This document shows positions 1-7,271 of a stretch of 26,284 nt of DNA, piece after piece (position 1 is the stretch's first letter; each line of letters starts with the position of its first letter). The stretch is from a virus, in IMG/VR virus record IMGVR_UViG_3300025086_000201, positions 1 through 26,284 of that record. The stretch is one strand, 5' to 3'. A program made the position numbers and the translations under genes. Below the pieces are notes generated by a model. The model worked only from the letters and a program-made list of their open reading frames with translations. It made no database searches and was not told the origin of the DNA.

Positions 1-213
1 TTTAATAGGTTTTGTTTTATCCCATGCTAAAGTTGGACCCTCCTTGACAGTATCACAGATCGTGCTAGGCCATCGACTGTCATGGACCCTGTTAATAACT
101 GTTGTTGCCACGGCGAGTTGGCCCACTAAAGGCTCTCCGCGGCTCTCATGGTACACTGTGACTGCCAGACAAGTCAGTTGTAATCCTATTGCGACTATTG
201 CTGTCTCTAACAT
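1..213 (-). CDS. SleB-type cell wall hydrolase, 3'-truncated by window edge
   Basis: The frame is open from ATG at 213 to the window edge, giving 71 residues with no stop. After a short hydrophobic N-terminus (about residues 5-20, a possible signal or anchor) comes YHESRGEP (21-28), then GQLAVATTVINRV (31-43) and RWPSTIC (47-53). This is the pattern of the SleB/Hydrolase_2 family, peptidoglycan-cleaving enzymes first known from spore cortex lysis and common in phages; E23 is the expected catalytic Glu. The start is supported by GGAG at 221-224 and a conserved ATAAC leader. It is the last visible gene of the leftward replication block, far from the GH24 endolysin at 15396-15851, so the phage probably encodes two different wall hydrolases. 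The C-terminal half lies outside the window. Confidence 0.85.
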   Translation of the reverse strand, partial: MLETAIVAIGLQLTCLAVTVYHESRGEPLVGQLAVATTVINRVHDSRWPSTICDTVKEGPTLAWDKTKPIK

Positions 214-214
214 T

Positions 215-236
215 GTTATGCTCCGTTATAAGTTAT
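215..236 (-). promoter_or_regulatory. ATAAC leader with GGAG ribosome-binding site (no promoter)
   Basis: On the minus strand this reads ATAAC-TT-ATAAC-GGAG-C-ATAAC, followed by the hydrolase ATG at 213. It matches the leaders at 5943, 7268, 7641, 8235, 8508, 8958, 9547 and 15351. I see no promoter directly upstream, so here the element acts inside a polycistronic transcript. It overlaps the stop codon of the preceding ORF. Confidence 0.7.
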
Positions 237-430
237 ACAAGAATATCTATTTTAATTCCCCGTGGTGGATTTGGTGGTGACAGATGATCAGCGTGATCGT
301 GTGGTGGTAGGATTTGATCTGTCTGATGTTTGTGTCGCTCAACGTGTTTAGGTTCAAGACCTGTCTGTTGGCCTGTTGAATTAAATATTGGGTGCCACAT
401 GAGGCTTGAGTTGATGCTATCAATACCCAC
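233..430 (-). CDS. Small His/Pro-rich hypothetical protein
   Basis: A 65-codon frame starts at GTG 430, overlapping the previous stop by one base (TAGTG), and ends inside the leader of the next gene. A shorter version would start at an internal ATG (residue 11). Neither start has a good Shine-Dalgarno site. The protein is hydrophilic, with a His cluster (KHVERHKHQTD and PPHDHADHL, residues 28-45) and a Pro-rich stretch (PPNPPRG). The His/Asp pattern could bind metal, but no family is recognised. Its position filling the gap between two genes and the lack of a competing frame favour a real gene; the weak start argues for caution. Confidence 0.45.
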   Translation of the reverse strand: MGIDSINSSLMWHPIFNSTGQQTGLEPKHVERHKHQTDQILPPHDHADHLSPPNPPRGIKIDILV

Positions 431-624
431 TACATATCCACTTCATTAATTTTTGTTGTGTTTGCTAGCTCATCCAATTCTTTTTTGATGTCGGCTTTTC
501 TGTTCTTAATTTCTTCTTGCCTAATTTTTTCTGCCTCACTGATTTTTGATTTGTGTGGGACGGAGTCAACAATCTTGTCGAACTGATCTTGGATTTTGCG
601 CATAAACTCTTCATCATTTGACAT
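430..624 (-). CDS. Small coiled-coil hypothetical protein
   Basis: The 64-residue protein from ATG 624 (MSNDEEFMRKIQ) is very rich in Lys, Glu, Asp and Ile. Its central part (about 25-55, KISEAEKIRQEEIKNRKADI and on) has the charged heptad look of a single coiled-coil helix. The frame also opens further upstream to 681, but the 624 start is preferred because it overlaps the end of the glycosyltransferase gene by only 11 bases; the Shine-Dalgarno site is weak. No family is recognised. It lies between the glycosyltransferase and the His-rich ORF on the same leftward transcript and has no signal peptide or membrane segment. Confidence 0.6.
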   Translation of the reverse strand: MSNDEEFMRKIQDQFDKIVDSVPHKSKISEAEKIRQEEIKNRKADIKKELDELANTTKINEVDM

Positions 625-1750
625 ATATTTTTTCCAATCCGTAATTATTAACGACCTCGTCATATACAATGTCAGGGTCAACTCTGATTAATTTATTACG
701 TTCAAATGGTTTGTAGTCAACCCAGTGATGCCAACGGTTGAACCGCCAAGTGACTTTTGCTACATCTGGGTGCATCTCTTCTAGCATCTTTGACTTGAGC
801 ATTGTGCCGTCTTGCTCATAGAACTCTTTAGTGTTTCCACCCTTCAATTTTTGAGTAGACATTTTGTCTTGAAGGACGGCATGGAACTGTATCGTACATA
901 GGCCATCCTTGAGCACCCTGAGACATATGTCAGTGTCCTCGTTGTATCTACCTCTCCATCTATACGGTATGGAGTTATCTATAAGTAGGCACGAGTAAAT
1001 GCGTCTGTTTTTAAGGAATGGTGGAACGTATTCATTCTCGTGGCAAAACGTATTGTACTGAGGTCCAGCGATTACTACGTTAGTGTAACGGTCTACAAAG
1101 TTCTCCATAATCTTGAAACACGTTCCATCGTCAAATCGTATTCTTTCGTTACGGTTGAGACGTTTCATCCACTCGATGTTGTCATCCATGACCCAGTGTC
1201 GTTTATGTCCGTTCTCGATACTATGGTCCCAAGCAAAGTTTCTAGCTGGGCCAGGTCCAACTCTGGGATCGTCATCAACCCAGAACGTATCATAGTCATC
1301 TTTGTAATGTTGTGGGAGTATGAGCACTTTGTCTTCACCGACCAACTTACAATATTGTTCGTACTCTGACTGTTCGACTACCATGTGGTATGGCACCTTC
1401 AGTCTTTCTAATGTCTGTGATGTTGGATTGTTTGTGAACCGTCCCTTACTGACGATGTAGATAGGATACTTTGGCTGTTGAGGATCTGTGGACCTCATTA
1501 CATAGTTACTTCTAACTTCCTTGAGTGGATACCAAGTAAATTTCTTTTTCTTTTCCTGATAGCCATCAATAAACTTGGCACCGTCATAAACGTGGACCTT
1601 GAGCAATTCTTTGAAGTGTTGATAGTCAGCCTCGTTACGAAATTTAAACGTGGCGGTAATTTCTGGGTCTGGTTCGTTTTCCTGATTAAACTCAGGCATA
1701 TCCAACCAATGCAATCGGTAGTCGTAATCATCAAATAGATCTATAGTCAA
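614..1750 (-). CDS. TAGT-like glycosyltransferase (candidate DNA-base glycosyltransferase)
   Basis: The 378-residue protein has two parts. Residues 10-80 (LHWLDMPEFNQE to TWYPLKE) form a small domain I recognise from other phage proteins linked to DNA modification or ParB-like functions. Residues 94-340 look like a GT-A glycosyltransferase of the TET-associated (TAGT) type: PIYIVSKGR (96-104), VPYHMVVEQSEY (119-130), GPGPARNF (165-172), HWVMDDN (185-191, the probable metal/nucleotide-sugar DDN), and GRYNEDTDICLRVLKDG (267-283). In phages this family is proposed to glycosylate hydroxymethylated or otherwise modified pyrimidines as defence against restriction. No oxygenase or base-hydroxymethylase is visible; one could lie beyond the left edge. 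The start at 1750 overlaps the primase stop by 4 bases. Family confidence is good; substrate is inference. Confidence 0.75.
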   Translation of the reverse strand: MTIDLFDDYDYRLHWLDMPEFNQENEPDPEITATFKFRNEADYQHFKELLKVHVYDGAKFIDGYQEKKKKFTWYPLKEVRSNYVMRSTDPQQPKYPIYIVSKGRFTNNPTSQTLERLKVPYHMVVEQSEYEQYCKLVGEDKVLILPQHYKDDYDTFWVDDDPRVGPGPARNFAWDHSIENGHKRHWVMDDNIEWMKRLNRNERIRFDDGTCFKIMENFVDRYTNVVIAGPQYNTFCHENEYVPPFLKNRRIYSCLLIDNSIPYRWRGRYNEDTDICLRVLKDGLCTIQFHAVLQDKMSTQKLKGGNTKEFYEQDGTMLKSKMLEEMHPDVAKVTWRFNRWHHWVDYKPFERNKLIRVDPDIVYDEVVNNYGLEKIYVK

Positions 1751-3891
1751 AACGGTATCTCCTCTAAGTTATCCAATTCGTTATTTGTTATCTGTTGTTC
1801 GTTCACTCTTAACCCATGTTTGGCTCTTCCTTTAGCCTCTGGTAATTCAAACTCTTCAACAATTCCTTCCCCTATCAAATGCTGTATTGCCTTTTCCTTA
1901 CGAGGCTGAGAGCCAGCGACACCGCCTCTGGCTGTAGACATTCTCGTATAGTAAGTTATTGCATGGTTAGGATCGGACCTAATTTGATTTTTTAAAGCAT
2001 CGCATAATTCTAGATGGGCTTCCCATTGCTTTTCATCTTTCTTTCTTTGCTTGGCACTGAGCCGTTCACCGTCAGCTAATGGACGAGCTATAGAATGCTG
2101 AAACCAAACCCTGTTATCATAGCCCAAAATATCCTTATGGTCCTGACAATTTGTGACTAGATTAAAAGTTAATTCGTTAAACTCTGTCGGAAATCTCGTC
2201 TTAGTCGCACGCAATATTCTGGGACTGTCAGCCTCTTCCCCATCCTTGAACACCTGATAAATCCCCATTGCATCACCCGACCAAGCAGAAGCTCCTCTAG
2301 GTGACAAACTGTTGCTTTCCCCATCTCCTAATGCTTTTGCTGTATGGGCAATAATGATAACAGGGAAACCATCGAAAGACTGTTTTACTAAAGCCATCAC
2401 TCGACCCACTTGAGAGTTATCGTTCTCATTTTCAATTTCAAAAACAGAGTTAGCTGTATCGAACACGACTAATGGCAAAGCATCGTAAGTTCCACCGTCA
2501 GCCATTTCGTTAGGCACTGTCCAAGTACGATACTCTTCAGCAACTTGGCAGACTATCTCAGCATCCAATCTCTGGGATGGGATAACTTTAATTCTCTCCT
2601 CAAAGTCTGAGGCTCTGGCTCCTGTGTTGCCCCATGTGAATAAACTATACAACACCCTTTGAACTTGAATTACTGACTCCGTAACAATGATTATATTTCT
2701 ACGGATCAACGGTGCCAACGTGTAATCTACGGGGTACAAGTGAGCACAACTAACAGCCAATGGAATAGCCAGCGTAGTTTTGCCAATTCCTGGCGGTCCA
2801 GCTAAAACATTAACCCCGACACTTATGAAGTCATCAAGCAGATACTCAAACGTGGATACTTGTTCTACACCTGAGTGGACGGCTCTATCAAAAGACAACG
2901 GATGGCTAGAGCTTTCACCCTCCAAAAGCACTTGGGAGGAAGCAGATTTTAGGTTTGGCCCCGTCCATCCATTGTCCATTGCCAAACGAAATATGGACCG
3001 ATAAGTGATACTGTGCGGAGTATCTAAATCCCGATCCCATTTCTTCCGACAAACTGAAGCGTCAAACTTTTCTGGACTTGTCTTACTCCATTCTAGCCAA
3101 GTTGCAAAGCCATTTTCACCATACGGATGTAATGCTAATCCTACATTTACCCAAGTCTGATAGTCATCACTGTCTACACATTTTAGAGCCTCTTTAAGAT
3201 CATCAAACGTCTGTGCCGTTGCCACAGGCACTCCACCGCGCTCAACCAGCTCATAACTCGTTGTATGTGGCCTAGACTTGTCACTGATAAACTTTGGTAG
3301 CTCTGATGGTAAACTGGGATTGATTTTACTGATGGGTGATTTGCCATCAAACCATTGGTATGAACCTGACACACCGACAGATGGTGCCACACAAATATAG
3401 CCTTGATGCTTCAAGTCTAAGCCAGCGCCCAGTGACGATGGAAAAGAATAACCAGTGTCAGCCTTAAATAGACGGTGCTCACCACCACCTTGAGTCTTGG
3501 CGATACAATCACTGTAAAGCACGCCATGTTCTTTCTCTATGGCCTCTAATGTCTCCACACCACCATTCTGTGGGTCTATATCCAAAGCAATCAACCCAGA
3601 CTGAGCGAGACTAATTCCAAGTCCACAATCTGGGTCTGTAGACAGCCAGTCTTGTATCACCCGTGGATCATTAGATGCATCGAGGTGACCTCTGGGAGCG
3701 AGATTTGCCTGTGGGTGTTTTCCTGGCTTGTGGCCGCGTTCATTATTATCTCTACCACATCTACAAGTGCCGTCCTCGTGTACGTTCCAAGTCGGCACAA
3801 TAAACCAACCCAGCTGGATATAACTCATGGCGTAATCTAAAGTAGACGGAGCCTTCTGAACTTCCCATAAATATTTCGGTGTTCTTGCCAT
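1747..3891 (-). CDS. Primase-polymerase / RecA-like helicase fusion
   Basis: The 714-residue protein is a replicative primase-helicase fusion. The N-terminal archaeo-eukaryotic primase (prim-pol) domain has LDIDP (103-107, metal-binding D104/D106), GGGEHRLF (135-142, H139) and LDLKHQGYICVAPS (158-171, D159). A Cys/His patch (CRCG, then HKPGKHP, 43-60) precedes it, as is usual in this family. A PriCT-2-like linker follows (about 230-310, YQTWVNVGLALHPYG to ITYRSIFRLA). The C-terminal AAA_25/RecA-like ATPase has Walker A GPPGIGKTT (365-373), Walker B LVVFDTA (474-480) and VIIIAHTAKA (511-520). It would prime and unwind DNA for the family B polymerase at 9925. ATG 3891 directly follows the helicase stop, indicating translational coupling. 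All catalytic motifs are intact. Confidence 0.92.
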   Translation of the reverse strand: MARTPKYLWEVQKAPSTLDYAMSYIQLGWFIVPTWNVHEDGTCRCGRDNNERGHKPGKHPQANLAPRGHLDASNDPRVIQDWLSTDPDCGLGISLAQSGLIALDIDPQNGGVETLEAIEKEHGVLYSDCIAKTQGGGEHRLFKADTGYSFPSSLGAGLDLKHQGYICVAPSVGVSGSYQWFDGKSPISKINPSLPSELPKFISDKSRPHTTSYELVERGGVPVATAQTFDDLKEALKCVDSDDYQTWVNVGLALHPYGENGFATWLEWSKTSPEKFDASVCRKKWDRDLDTPHSITYRSIFRLAMDNGWTGPNLKSASSQVLLEGESSSHPLSFDRAVHSGVEQVSTFEYLLDDFISVGVNVLAGPPGIGKTTLAIPLAVSCAHLYPVDYTLAPLIRRNIIIVTESVIQVQRVLYSLFTWGNTGARASDFEERIKVIPSQRLDAEIVCQVAEEYRTWTVPNEMADGGTYDALPLVVFDTANSVFEIENENDNSQVGRVMALVKQSFDGFPVIIIAHTAKALGDGESNSLSPRGASAWSGDAMGIYQVFKDGEEADSPRILRATKTRFPTEFNELTFNLVTNCQDHKDILGYDNRVWFQHSIARPLADGERLSAKQRKKDEKQWEAHLELCDALKNQIRSDPNHAITYYTRMSTARGGVAGSQPRKEKAIQHLIGEGIVEEFELPEAKGRAKHGLRVNEQQITNNELDNLEEIPF

Positions 3892-5469
3892 TTAGAAAGT
3901 CTCCTCCAAAACATTCCAATATTGCCCACGTTTTTTCAGGACCACTGATGTTGGCTTGGGTGCCGACTTGATCATGTAGCTCAAACGATTGGGTGGACAC
4001 GGTAACGTGACGGGTAAATTTCGTCTATCAAAAAATCGATAAACATCATCACTTTCTTTATTGGTGTTCAAAAATTTAGTTGCCGTGATCTTGGCATTGT
4101 TCTCTGTAAGGCAAACATACTTTACGGAAATGTAATTTTTTCCACGAGGGACAAAGCCCTGACAGGCCGATACAGTAGCTGTAACACTGCCGTTGTCACC
4201 TATAGCTTTACCAGTGTTAGGATCAACAGGCTCTATCGTGGTAAGGCCAGGATGTAGGAACCGTTCCTTCTTAACAAACGGTAAGGGAATAAAATTACCT
4301 TCAACTATTTCATCGTTAATTGTTGGACGCTTTTCCATCGTCCATTGTGGCATCATAGAGCAACCACCAAGCCTGAGAAAATTACCAGCAAAGTCTAGAA
4401 CCAGACAATCTTTTTTACCCTGAGACAATCGCGTGCCTCGACCTAACGTCTGAACCCACAGGCTACTTGAAAGTGTTGGACGCAAAGATATAATACAATC
4501 AAGACTAGGTAAATCAAATCCAGTAGTCAGCATATCAACACTGGTTACTGCATTATATCGACCATCCTCTAAGCCCTGATAAACTTCTTGACGTTCATCT
4601 TGATCCATCTTGGAATGTAAGACAGCTACCTTACGGTCAGTGTATTTTTCTAATTTTTTCTTAACGACCATAGCAACCAAAATTGTAGGCGTGTATACAG
4701 CCATAATTTTTCTGTCACGAGCTACGGTATCGAGCTTTTTACAAACAGATGTAAGCCAACCGTCAGTGATCAACCGTGATGCATCTGCCTGATTGAAATC
4801 ATTACCGATCAATTCACAGTCGCTCAAATCCAATTGGATACGGTCTGAGGCTCCGACTAATGGGGATAGGTAACCTTCTTCTACACCTCGTTCTACATTA
4901 TATTCGTAACTGCATTTATTAAACCACCGACTGCCAGAGCTATCGTGTAGGTCACCATTATTGCTATCTCGAACATTGTCATTCTCCCTATAAATTAATC
5001 CGTTATCCAATCTCCAAGGCGTTGCCGTCAAAGCAACTTTTTGGGAACGTGGATAGGCTGTAAATAGTTTTTCGTATTGGCTCGTTCCGTTTTCACATGG
5101 CACCCTGTGAGCCTCGTCTATGATGATTATATCAGGTGCTAAAATGCTAAGATTAGATATGGTCTGAATTGTACCATAAATAATTTTTTCATTTATATCT
5201 TGTTCAGTTGGTTTATGGATCGAGCTACAACAAATGCCGACAGGTAAAGCAGATAGTCTTTTAAACTGTGCCACATTTTGTTGAACCAACTTTGTGGTGT
5301 GCGTTAAAATCCAAACCCGTTTATTCTGTCGGCTAAGTGTGTAGGCCAAATCAGCTATAATCAATGATTTGCCAGTTCCAGTAGCTAGATTGAGAACGGG
5401 GTTGTAGCCCTTCTCTAAATCAGCCAAGCAAGTTTTGATTGCTTCAAGTTGATAAGGTCTAGCCCTCAT
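3892..5469 (-). CDS. SF2 DEAD/DEAH-box helicase
   Basis: The protein is a 525-residue superfamily 2 helicase resembling phage RadD/Type III-res-like helicases. It shows the Q-motif-like RPYQLEAI at the N-terminus, motif I ATGTGKS (29-35), motif II DEAH (118-121), motif III TAT (148-150), LHSKMDQ and DMLTTGFDLP in the second RecA lobe, and motif VI QTLGRGTR near residue 365. The C-terminal ~120 residues are lineage-specific. An ATG also occurs at 5481, but 5469 is chosen because GAGG lies six bases upstream. It overlaps the end of the small ribbon-helix-helix-like gene by 11 bases and abuts the primase fusion. Likely roles are replication-fork or recombination helicase; which one cannot be decided from sequence. 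Confidence 0.9.
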   Translation of the reverse strand: MRARPYQLEAIKTCLADLEKGYNPVLNLATGTGKSLIIADLAYTLSRQNKRVWILTHTTKLVQQNVAQFKRLSALPVGICCSSIHKPTEQDINEKIIYGTIQTISNLSILAPDIIIIDEAHRVPCENGTSQYEKLFTAYPRSQKVALTATPWRLDNGLIYRENDNVRDSNNGDLHDSSGSRWFNKCSYEYNVERGVEEGYLSPLVGASDRIQLDLSDCELIGNDFNQADASRLITDGWLTSVCKKLDTVARDRKIMAVYTPTILVAMVVKKKLEKYTDRKVAVLHSKMDQDERQEVYQGLEDGRYNAVTSVDMLTTGFDLPSLDCIISLRPTLSSSLWVQTLGRGTRLSQGKKDCLVLDFAGNFLRLGGCSMMPQWTMEKRPTINDEIVEGNFIPLPFVKKERFLHPGLTTIEPVDPNTGKAIGDNGSVTATVSACQGFVPRGKNYISVKYVCLTENNAKITATKFLNTNKESDDVYRFFDRRNLPVTLPCPPNRLSYMIKSAPKPTSVVLKKRGQYWNVLEETF

Positions 5470-5632
5470 TAGATGCCTCATCTCTGAGGTGTTGCGCTAC
5501 TTTTAATAAACGCTCACGGTCAGCCTCTGGGACTAACACCGTGACCTTGACAAACCCCAACGCCAGATTTTTCTGACGTTGAGTTTCGTTCCACCGCATC
5601 TGGGTGTTTTTATCATATTTGTTATCAGTCAT
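5459..5632 (-). CDS. Small ribbon-helix-helix-like protein
   Basis: This 57-residue gene starts at ATG 5632, which overlaps the preceding stop by one base (TAATG), and ends inside the helicase start. After a basic N-terminus (MTDNKYDKNTQMRWNETQ) comes FVKVTVLVPEADRERLLKVA (28-47) and then AQHLRDEA. A short beta strand, then a VPEADRERL-type helix and a second helix is the arrangement of Arc/MetJ/CopG ribbon-helix-helix regulators, which bind DNA as dimers on short palindromes. The remaining turn/helix signature cannot be verified by eye, so the assignment is tentative. It is the second gene after the operator-containing promoter at 5973-6001, where an autoregulator might sit. Confidence 0.65.
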   Translation of the reverse strand: MTDNKYDKNTQMRWNETQRQKNLALGFVKVTVLVPEADRERLLKVAQHLRDEASNEG

Positions 5633-5943
5633 TATGCCACCTCCTTTAAAACATTGATTTTGGTTAGGGCTTTAGTTGCAACTGAAACTACTTCTTTCTG
5701 AGAAGTGTGAGCTAATAAAAACTGTCGTGAAACTTTAGCTTTTAAGGCAGAAGTATCAACCACATTACGAGTAGCAGTGCGGATTTGCACAACGTGCTCA
5801 GTGCCTAAAACGTCACAGGAATTACCATGATTTACTTTAAGGTGAGATTTTAGAACTTTTAATCGTGCAGTTTTTGTAGCAATGTCTGCCTCTAAAGAAG
5901 CAATTTCGTTAACTGTTGAAATTTCTGTAAAAATTGTTTTCAT
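5632..5943 (-). CDS. Hypothetical protein with N-terminal coiled coil
   Basis: The 103-residue protein starts at ATG 5943 (MKTIFTEISTVN). The frame opens six codons earlier, but GGAG at 5950-5953 and the ATAAC leader fix the start at 5943. Residues 12-40 (VNEIASLEADIATKTARLKVLKSHLK) look like a helical coiled coil. A beta-rich middle (SCDVLGTEHVVQIRTATRNVVD) and a Lys/Val-rich tail (LKAKVSRQFLLAHT, VSVATKALTKINVLKEVA) follow. Its layout resembles small phage recombination or host-interaction proteins, but no family is recognised. It is the first gene of the leftward replication block, directly under the promoter/operator at 5973-6001. Confidence 0.75.
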   Translation of the reverse strand: MKTIFTEISTVNEIASLEADIATKTARLKVLKSHLKVNHGNSCDVLGTEHVVQIRTATRNVVDTSALKAKVSRQFLLAHTSQKEVVSVATKALTKINVLKEVA

Positions 5944-6001
5944 CGTTATCTCCGTTATCAAGTTATTCTTATGTTATACATCCTAATTATATTAGGGTCA
6001 A
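5944..6001 (-). promoter_or_regulatory. Sigma70-like promoter with palindromic operator and ATAAC leader
   Basis: On the minus strand: -35 TTGACC (6001-5996), a 17-bp spacer (5995-5979), -10 TATAAC (5978-5973), then the ATAAC-TTG-ATAAC-GGAG leader and ATG 5943. The region containing the spacer holds the palindrome CCTAATATAATTAGG (5982-5996), which overlaps the -35. It starts right after the stop of the gene at 6008 and should drive the whole replication/modification block down to position 1. Confidence 0.8.
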
Positions 6002-6007
6002 GTGTGT

Positions 6008-6412
6008 TTATTCATTTTTTATTTGCATGGCGTGACGCATAAAAGCCTCTGCCCAGACAGCGTAATGAACAGCACACGATGTTTTACAAAAAAGTCCGTT
6101 GCCATATTTGTGGGGAAGGTAATCACCATTCCATACAATGCGTGTCTTTCTATTAAAGCTATCTCTTTTATGAGATAAAACTACACCGTTTGTCGGAGGC
6201 CATTCTGGAAAAGTGTTAGGTGTTTCAGCGTGCTTATCCCATTCGTCACCTTTAGGTAGTTTTCTCCTATAGTCTGATCCATTGTTTTTTAAATCATCCC
6301 ATTCAAGCCATGAGTTCTCCGACCATTCACCGTCATCGTTAGAGTTGAGGTACTGTAGCTCTGTGTCTTTCTTGGGTGGTTTGTTGCACCACTTACAATT
6401 TTCAACTGTCAT
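6008..6412 (-). CDS. Hypothetical protein with zinc-finger-like Cys pairs
   Basis: The 134-residue protein begins MTVENCKWCNKPPKK and ends with GLFCKTSCAVHYAVWAEAFMRHAM. The pairs C6-x2-C9 and FCKTSC (C-x3-C) about 100 residues later could bring together one zinc site, as in treble-clef folds, with an acidic/aromatic insert between (EWSENSWLEWDDL and DEWDKH). No family is recognised. ATG 6412 overlaps the stop of the upstream gene by 4 bases (ATGA), so it is translationally coupled and closes the short unit that runs from 7641 leftward. The next promoter begins immediately after its stop. Confidence 0.75.
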   Translation of the reverse strand: MTVENCKWCNKPPKKDTELQYLNSNDDGEWSENSWLEWDDLKNNGSDYRRKLPKGDEWDKHAETPNTFPEWPPTNGVVLSHKRDSFNRKTRIVWNGDYLPHKYGNGLFCKTSCAVHYAVWAEAFMRHAMQIKNE

Positions 6413-6702
6413 AATGACCTCGATACTGTTACAGCCATTTTGTCTTTAGTCTGTCTTATAGTTATATCTGTTTCTGAAGGAGAATGTCTCCTTAAATAAC
6501 TATAAATTGTGGATCTCATATTATTTAAAACTGTTTGATTATCGGCATGGCGATACGATGCCATACCATATTCATTACGTTTATCCAAAAACTCTTTAAT
6601 GGTTATCAGGCGTTGTTCACCAATTTCCCAAGTGTGGATAGGAACATCAAACATCTCATCACAAAAAGCAGTCGGTTTAAAAAGTTTATTTTTCTGAACC
6701 AT
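6409..6702 (-). CDS. Hypothetical protein (97 aa)
   Basis: The likely start is ATG 6702 (MVQKNKLFKPTAFC), overlapping the end of the upstream gene by 17 bases. The frame is open to 6780, but those extra residues would lie wholly inside the upstream gene. The second half, NQTVLNNMRSTIYSYLRRHS followed by DITIRQTKDKMAVTVSRSL, suggests a helix then a beta hairpin, and might be DNA- or RNA-binding. That is only an impression. No family is recognised. It is coupled on both sides within the five-gene chain 7268-6008. Confidence 0.65.
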   Translation of the reverse strand: MVQKNKLFKPTAFCDEMFDVPIHTWEIGEQRLITIKEFLDKRNEYGMASYRHADNQTVLNNMRSTIYSYLRRHSPSETDITIRQTKDKMAVTVSRSL

Positions 6703-6979
6703 TATTTTTATCCAATCTGATACGTTGAACTTGAGGATCATTAAACCATTTATCTCTACGGAGATTAGTGTCATCATCAATAAATTTTCGTAATTGAATA
6801 TGAACGTCTAAATTAGTTGGCACAAATTCATCCATAGCCGTTGATAAAAAGTGCTCTAAAATAATGTATCTGGGAATGTTAAATGTTTCACAGAAAACTT
6901 GAACCTGTTCCAATAAACTTTGTCTAAATAATGTTGATGGCACTGTCACAGGACTATTAACTTTAGGTTGCTTGCTCAT
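6686..6979 (-). CDS. Hypothetical protein (97 aa)
   Basis: The start is ATG 6979 (MSKQPKVNSPVTVPSTLF), preceded by GGAG eight bases upstream and overlapping the stop of the 32-residue membrane ORF (ATGA). The longer frame up to 7111 would run through that small gene and is rejected. The first 50 residues (VPSTLFRQSLLEQVQVFCETFNIPRYIILEHFL) have an amphipathic helical look with a ribbon-helix-helix-like arrangement, but this is not secure. The C-terminal half is charged (RKFIDDDTNLRRDKW). Function unknown. Confidence 0.65.
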   Translation of the reverse strand: MSKQPKVNSPVTVPSTLFRQSLLEQVQVFCETFNIPRYIILEHFLSTAMDEFVPTNLDVHIQLRKFIDDDTNLRRDKWFNDPQVQRIRLDKNNGSEK

Positions 6980-7074
6980 TGTGTAACTCCAAATCCGATT
7001 GCATAAAAATAAATTAAAACAGGGATGCCTACCAAACAGCAAACACCCCCAACAAATTCCATTAGATCTTTCAT
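6976..7074 (-). CDS. Very small single-span membrane protein (32 aa)
   Basis: ATG 7074 overlaps the previous stop (ATGA) and its own stop overlaps the next start (ATGA at 6979). The 32-residue product (MKDLMEFVGGVCCLVGIPVL and on to FGVTQ) is a single hydrophobic helix of about 20 residues with a short polar head. Support comes from the exact 4-base overlaps on both sides and from the strong membrane-helix composition. Roles of such tiny early phage membrane proteins include host-physiology takeover; none can be assigned here. Confidence 0.6.
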   Translation of the reverse strand: MKDLMEFVGGVCCLVGIPVLIYFYAIGFGVTQ

Positions 7075-7268
7075 ACGAAAGCCTCCCATTTATAGTCACC
7101 TTCCCACTCATTCATAAAGTCTCTGAAAATAGGAGAAGTCACATTGATCGAGTGAAGGTATGGGTAGCGCATTTTTCTCAACAGCCACAGTTCGCCACGG
7201 GCTGAAACAGGTTTGACGCAAACCACGTTTTTCTCATTGGTATCAAAATTAACTGCAAAATCATTCAT
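7071..7268 (-). CDS. Hypothetical protein (65 aa)
   Basis: The start is ATG 7268 (MNDFAVNFDTNEKN), fixed by GGAG at 7277-7280 and the ATAAC leader; the frame is open further upstream across a hairpin and is not used. Residues are mixed beta and aromatic (NVVCVKPVSARGELWLLRKM, then FRDFMNEWEGDYKWEAFV). There is no signal peptide or membrane helix and no family is recognised. Its stop overlaps the ATG of the 32-residue membrane protein. It begins a chain of five overlapping genes. Confidence 0.7.
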   Translation of the reverse strand: MNDFAVNFDTNEKNVVCVKPVSARGELWLLRKMRYPYLHSINVTSPIFRDFMNEWEGDYKWEAFV

Positions 7269-7271
7269 ATC

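Noticed and set aside
44-280. Plus-strand ORF of 78 codons at the left edge
   Set aside because: It is antisense to the SleB-type hydrolase, whose motifs are clear. No ribosome-binding site and no protein-like motif.
1040-1369. Plus-strand ORF of 109 codons inside the glycosyltransferase gene
   Set aside because: It is the reverse-strand shadow of conserved glycosyltransferase codons, with no leader or promoter.
6980-7111. N-terminal extension of the 97-residue gene at 6686-6979
   Set aside because: The extension would run through the 32-residue membrane gene in another frame; ATG 6979 has GGAG and an ATGA overlap.
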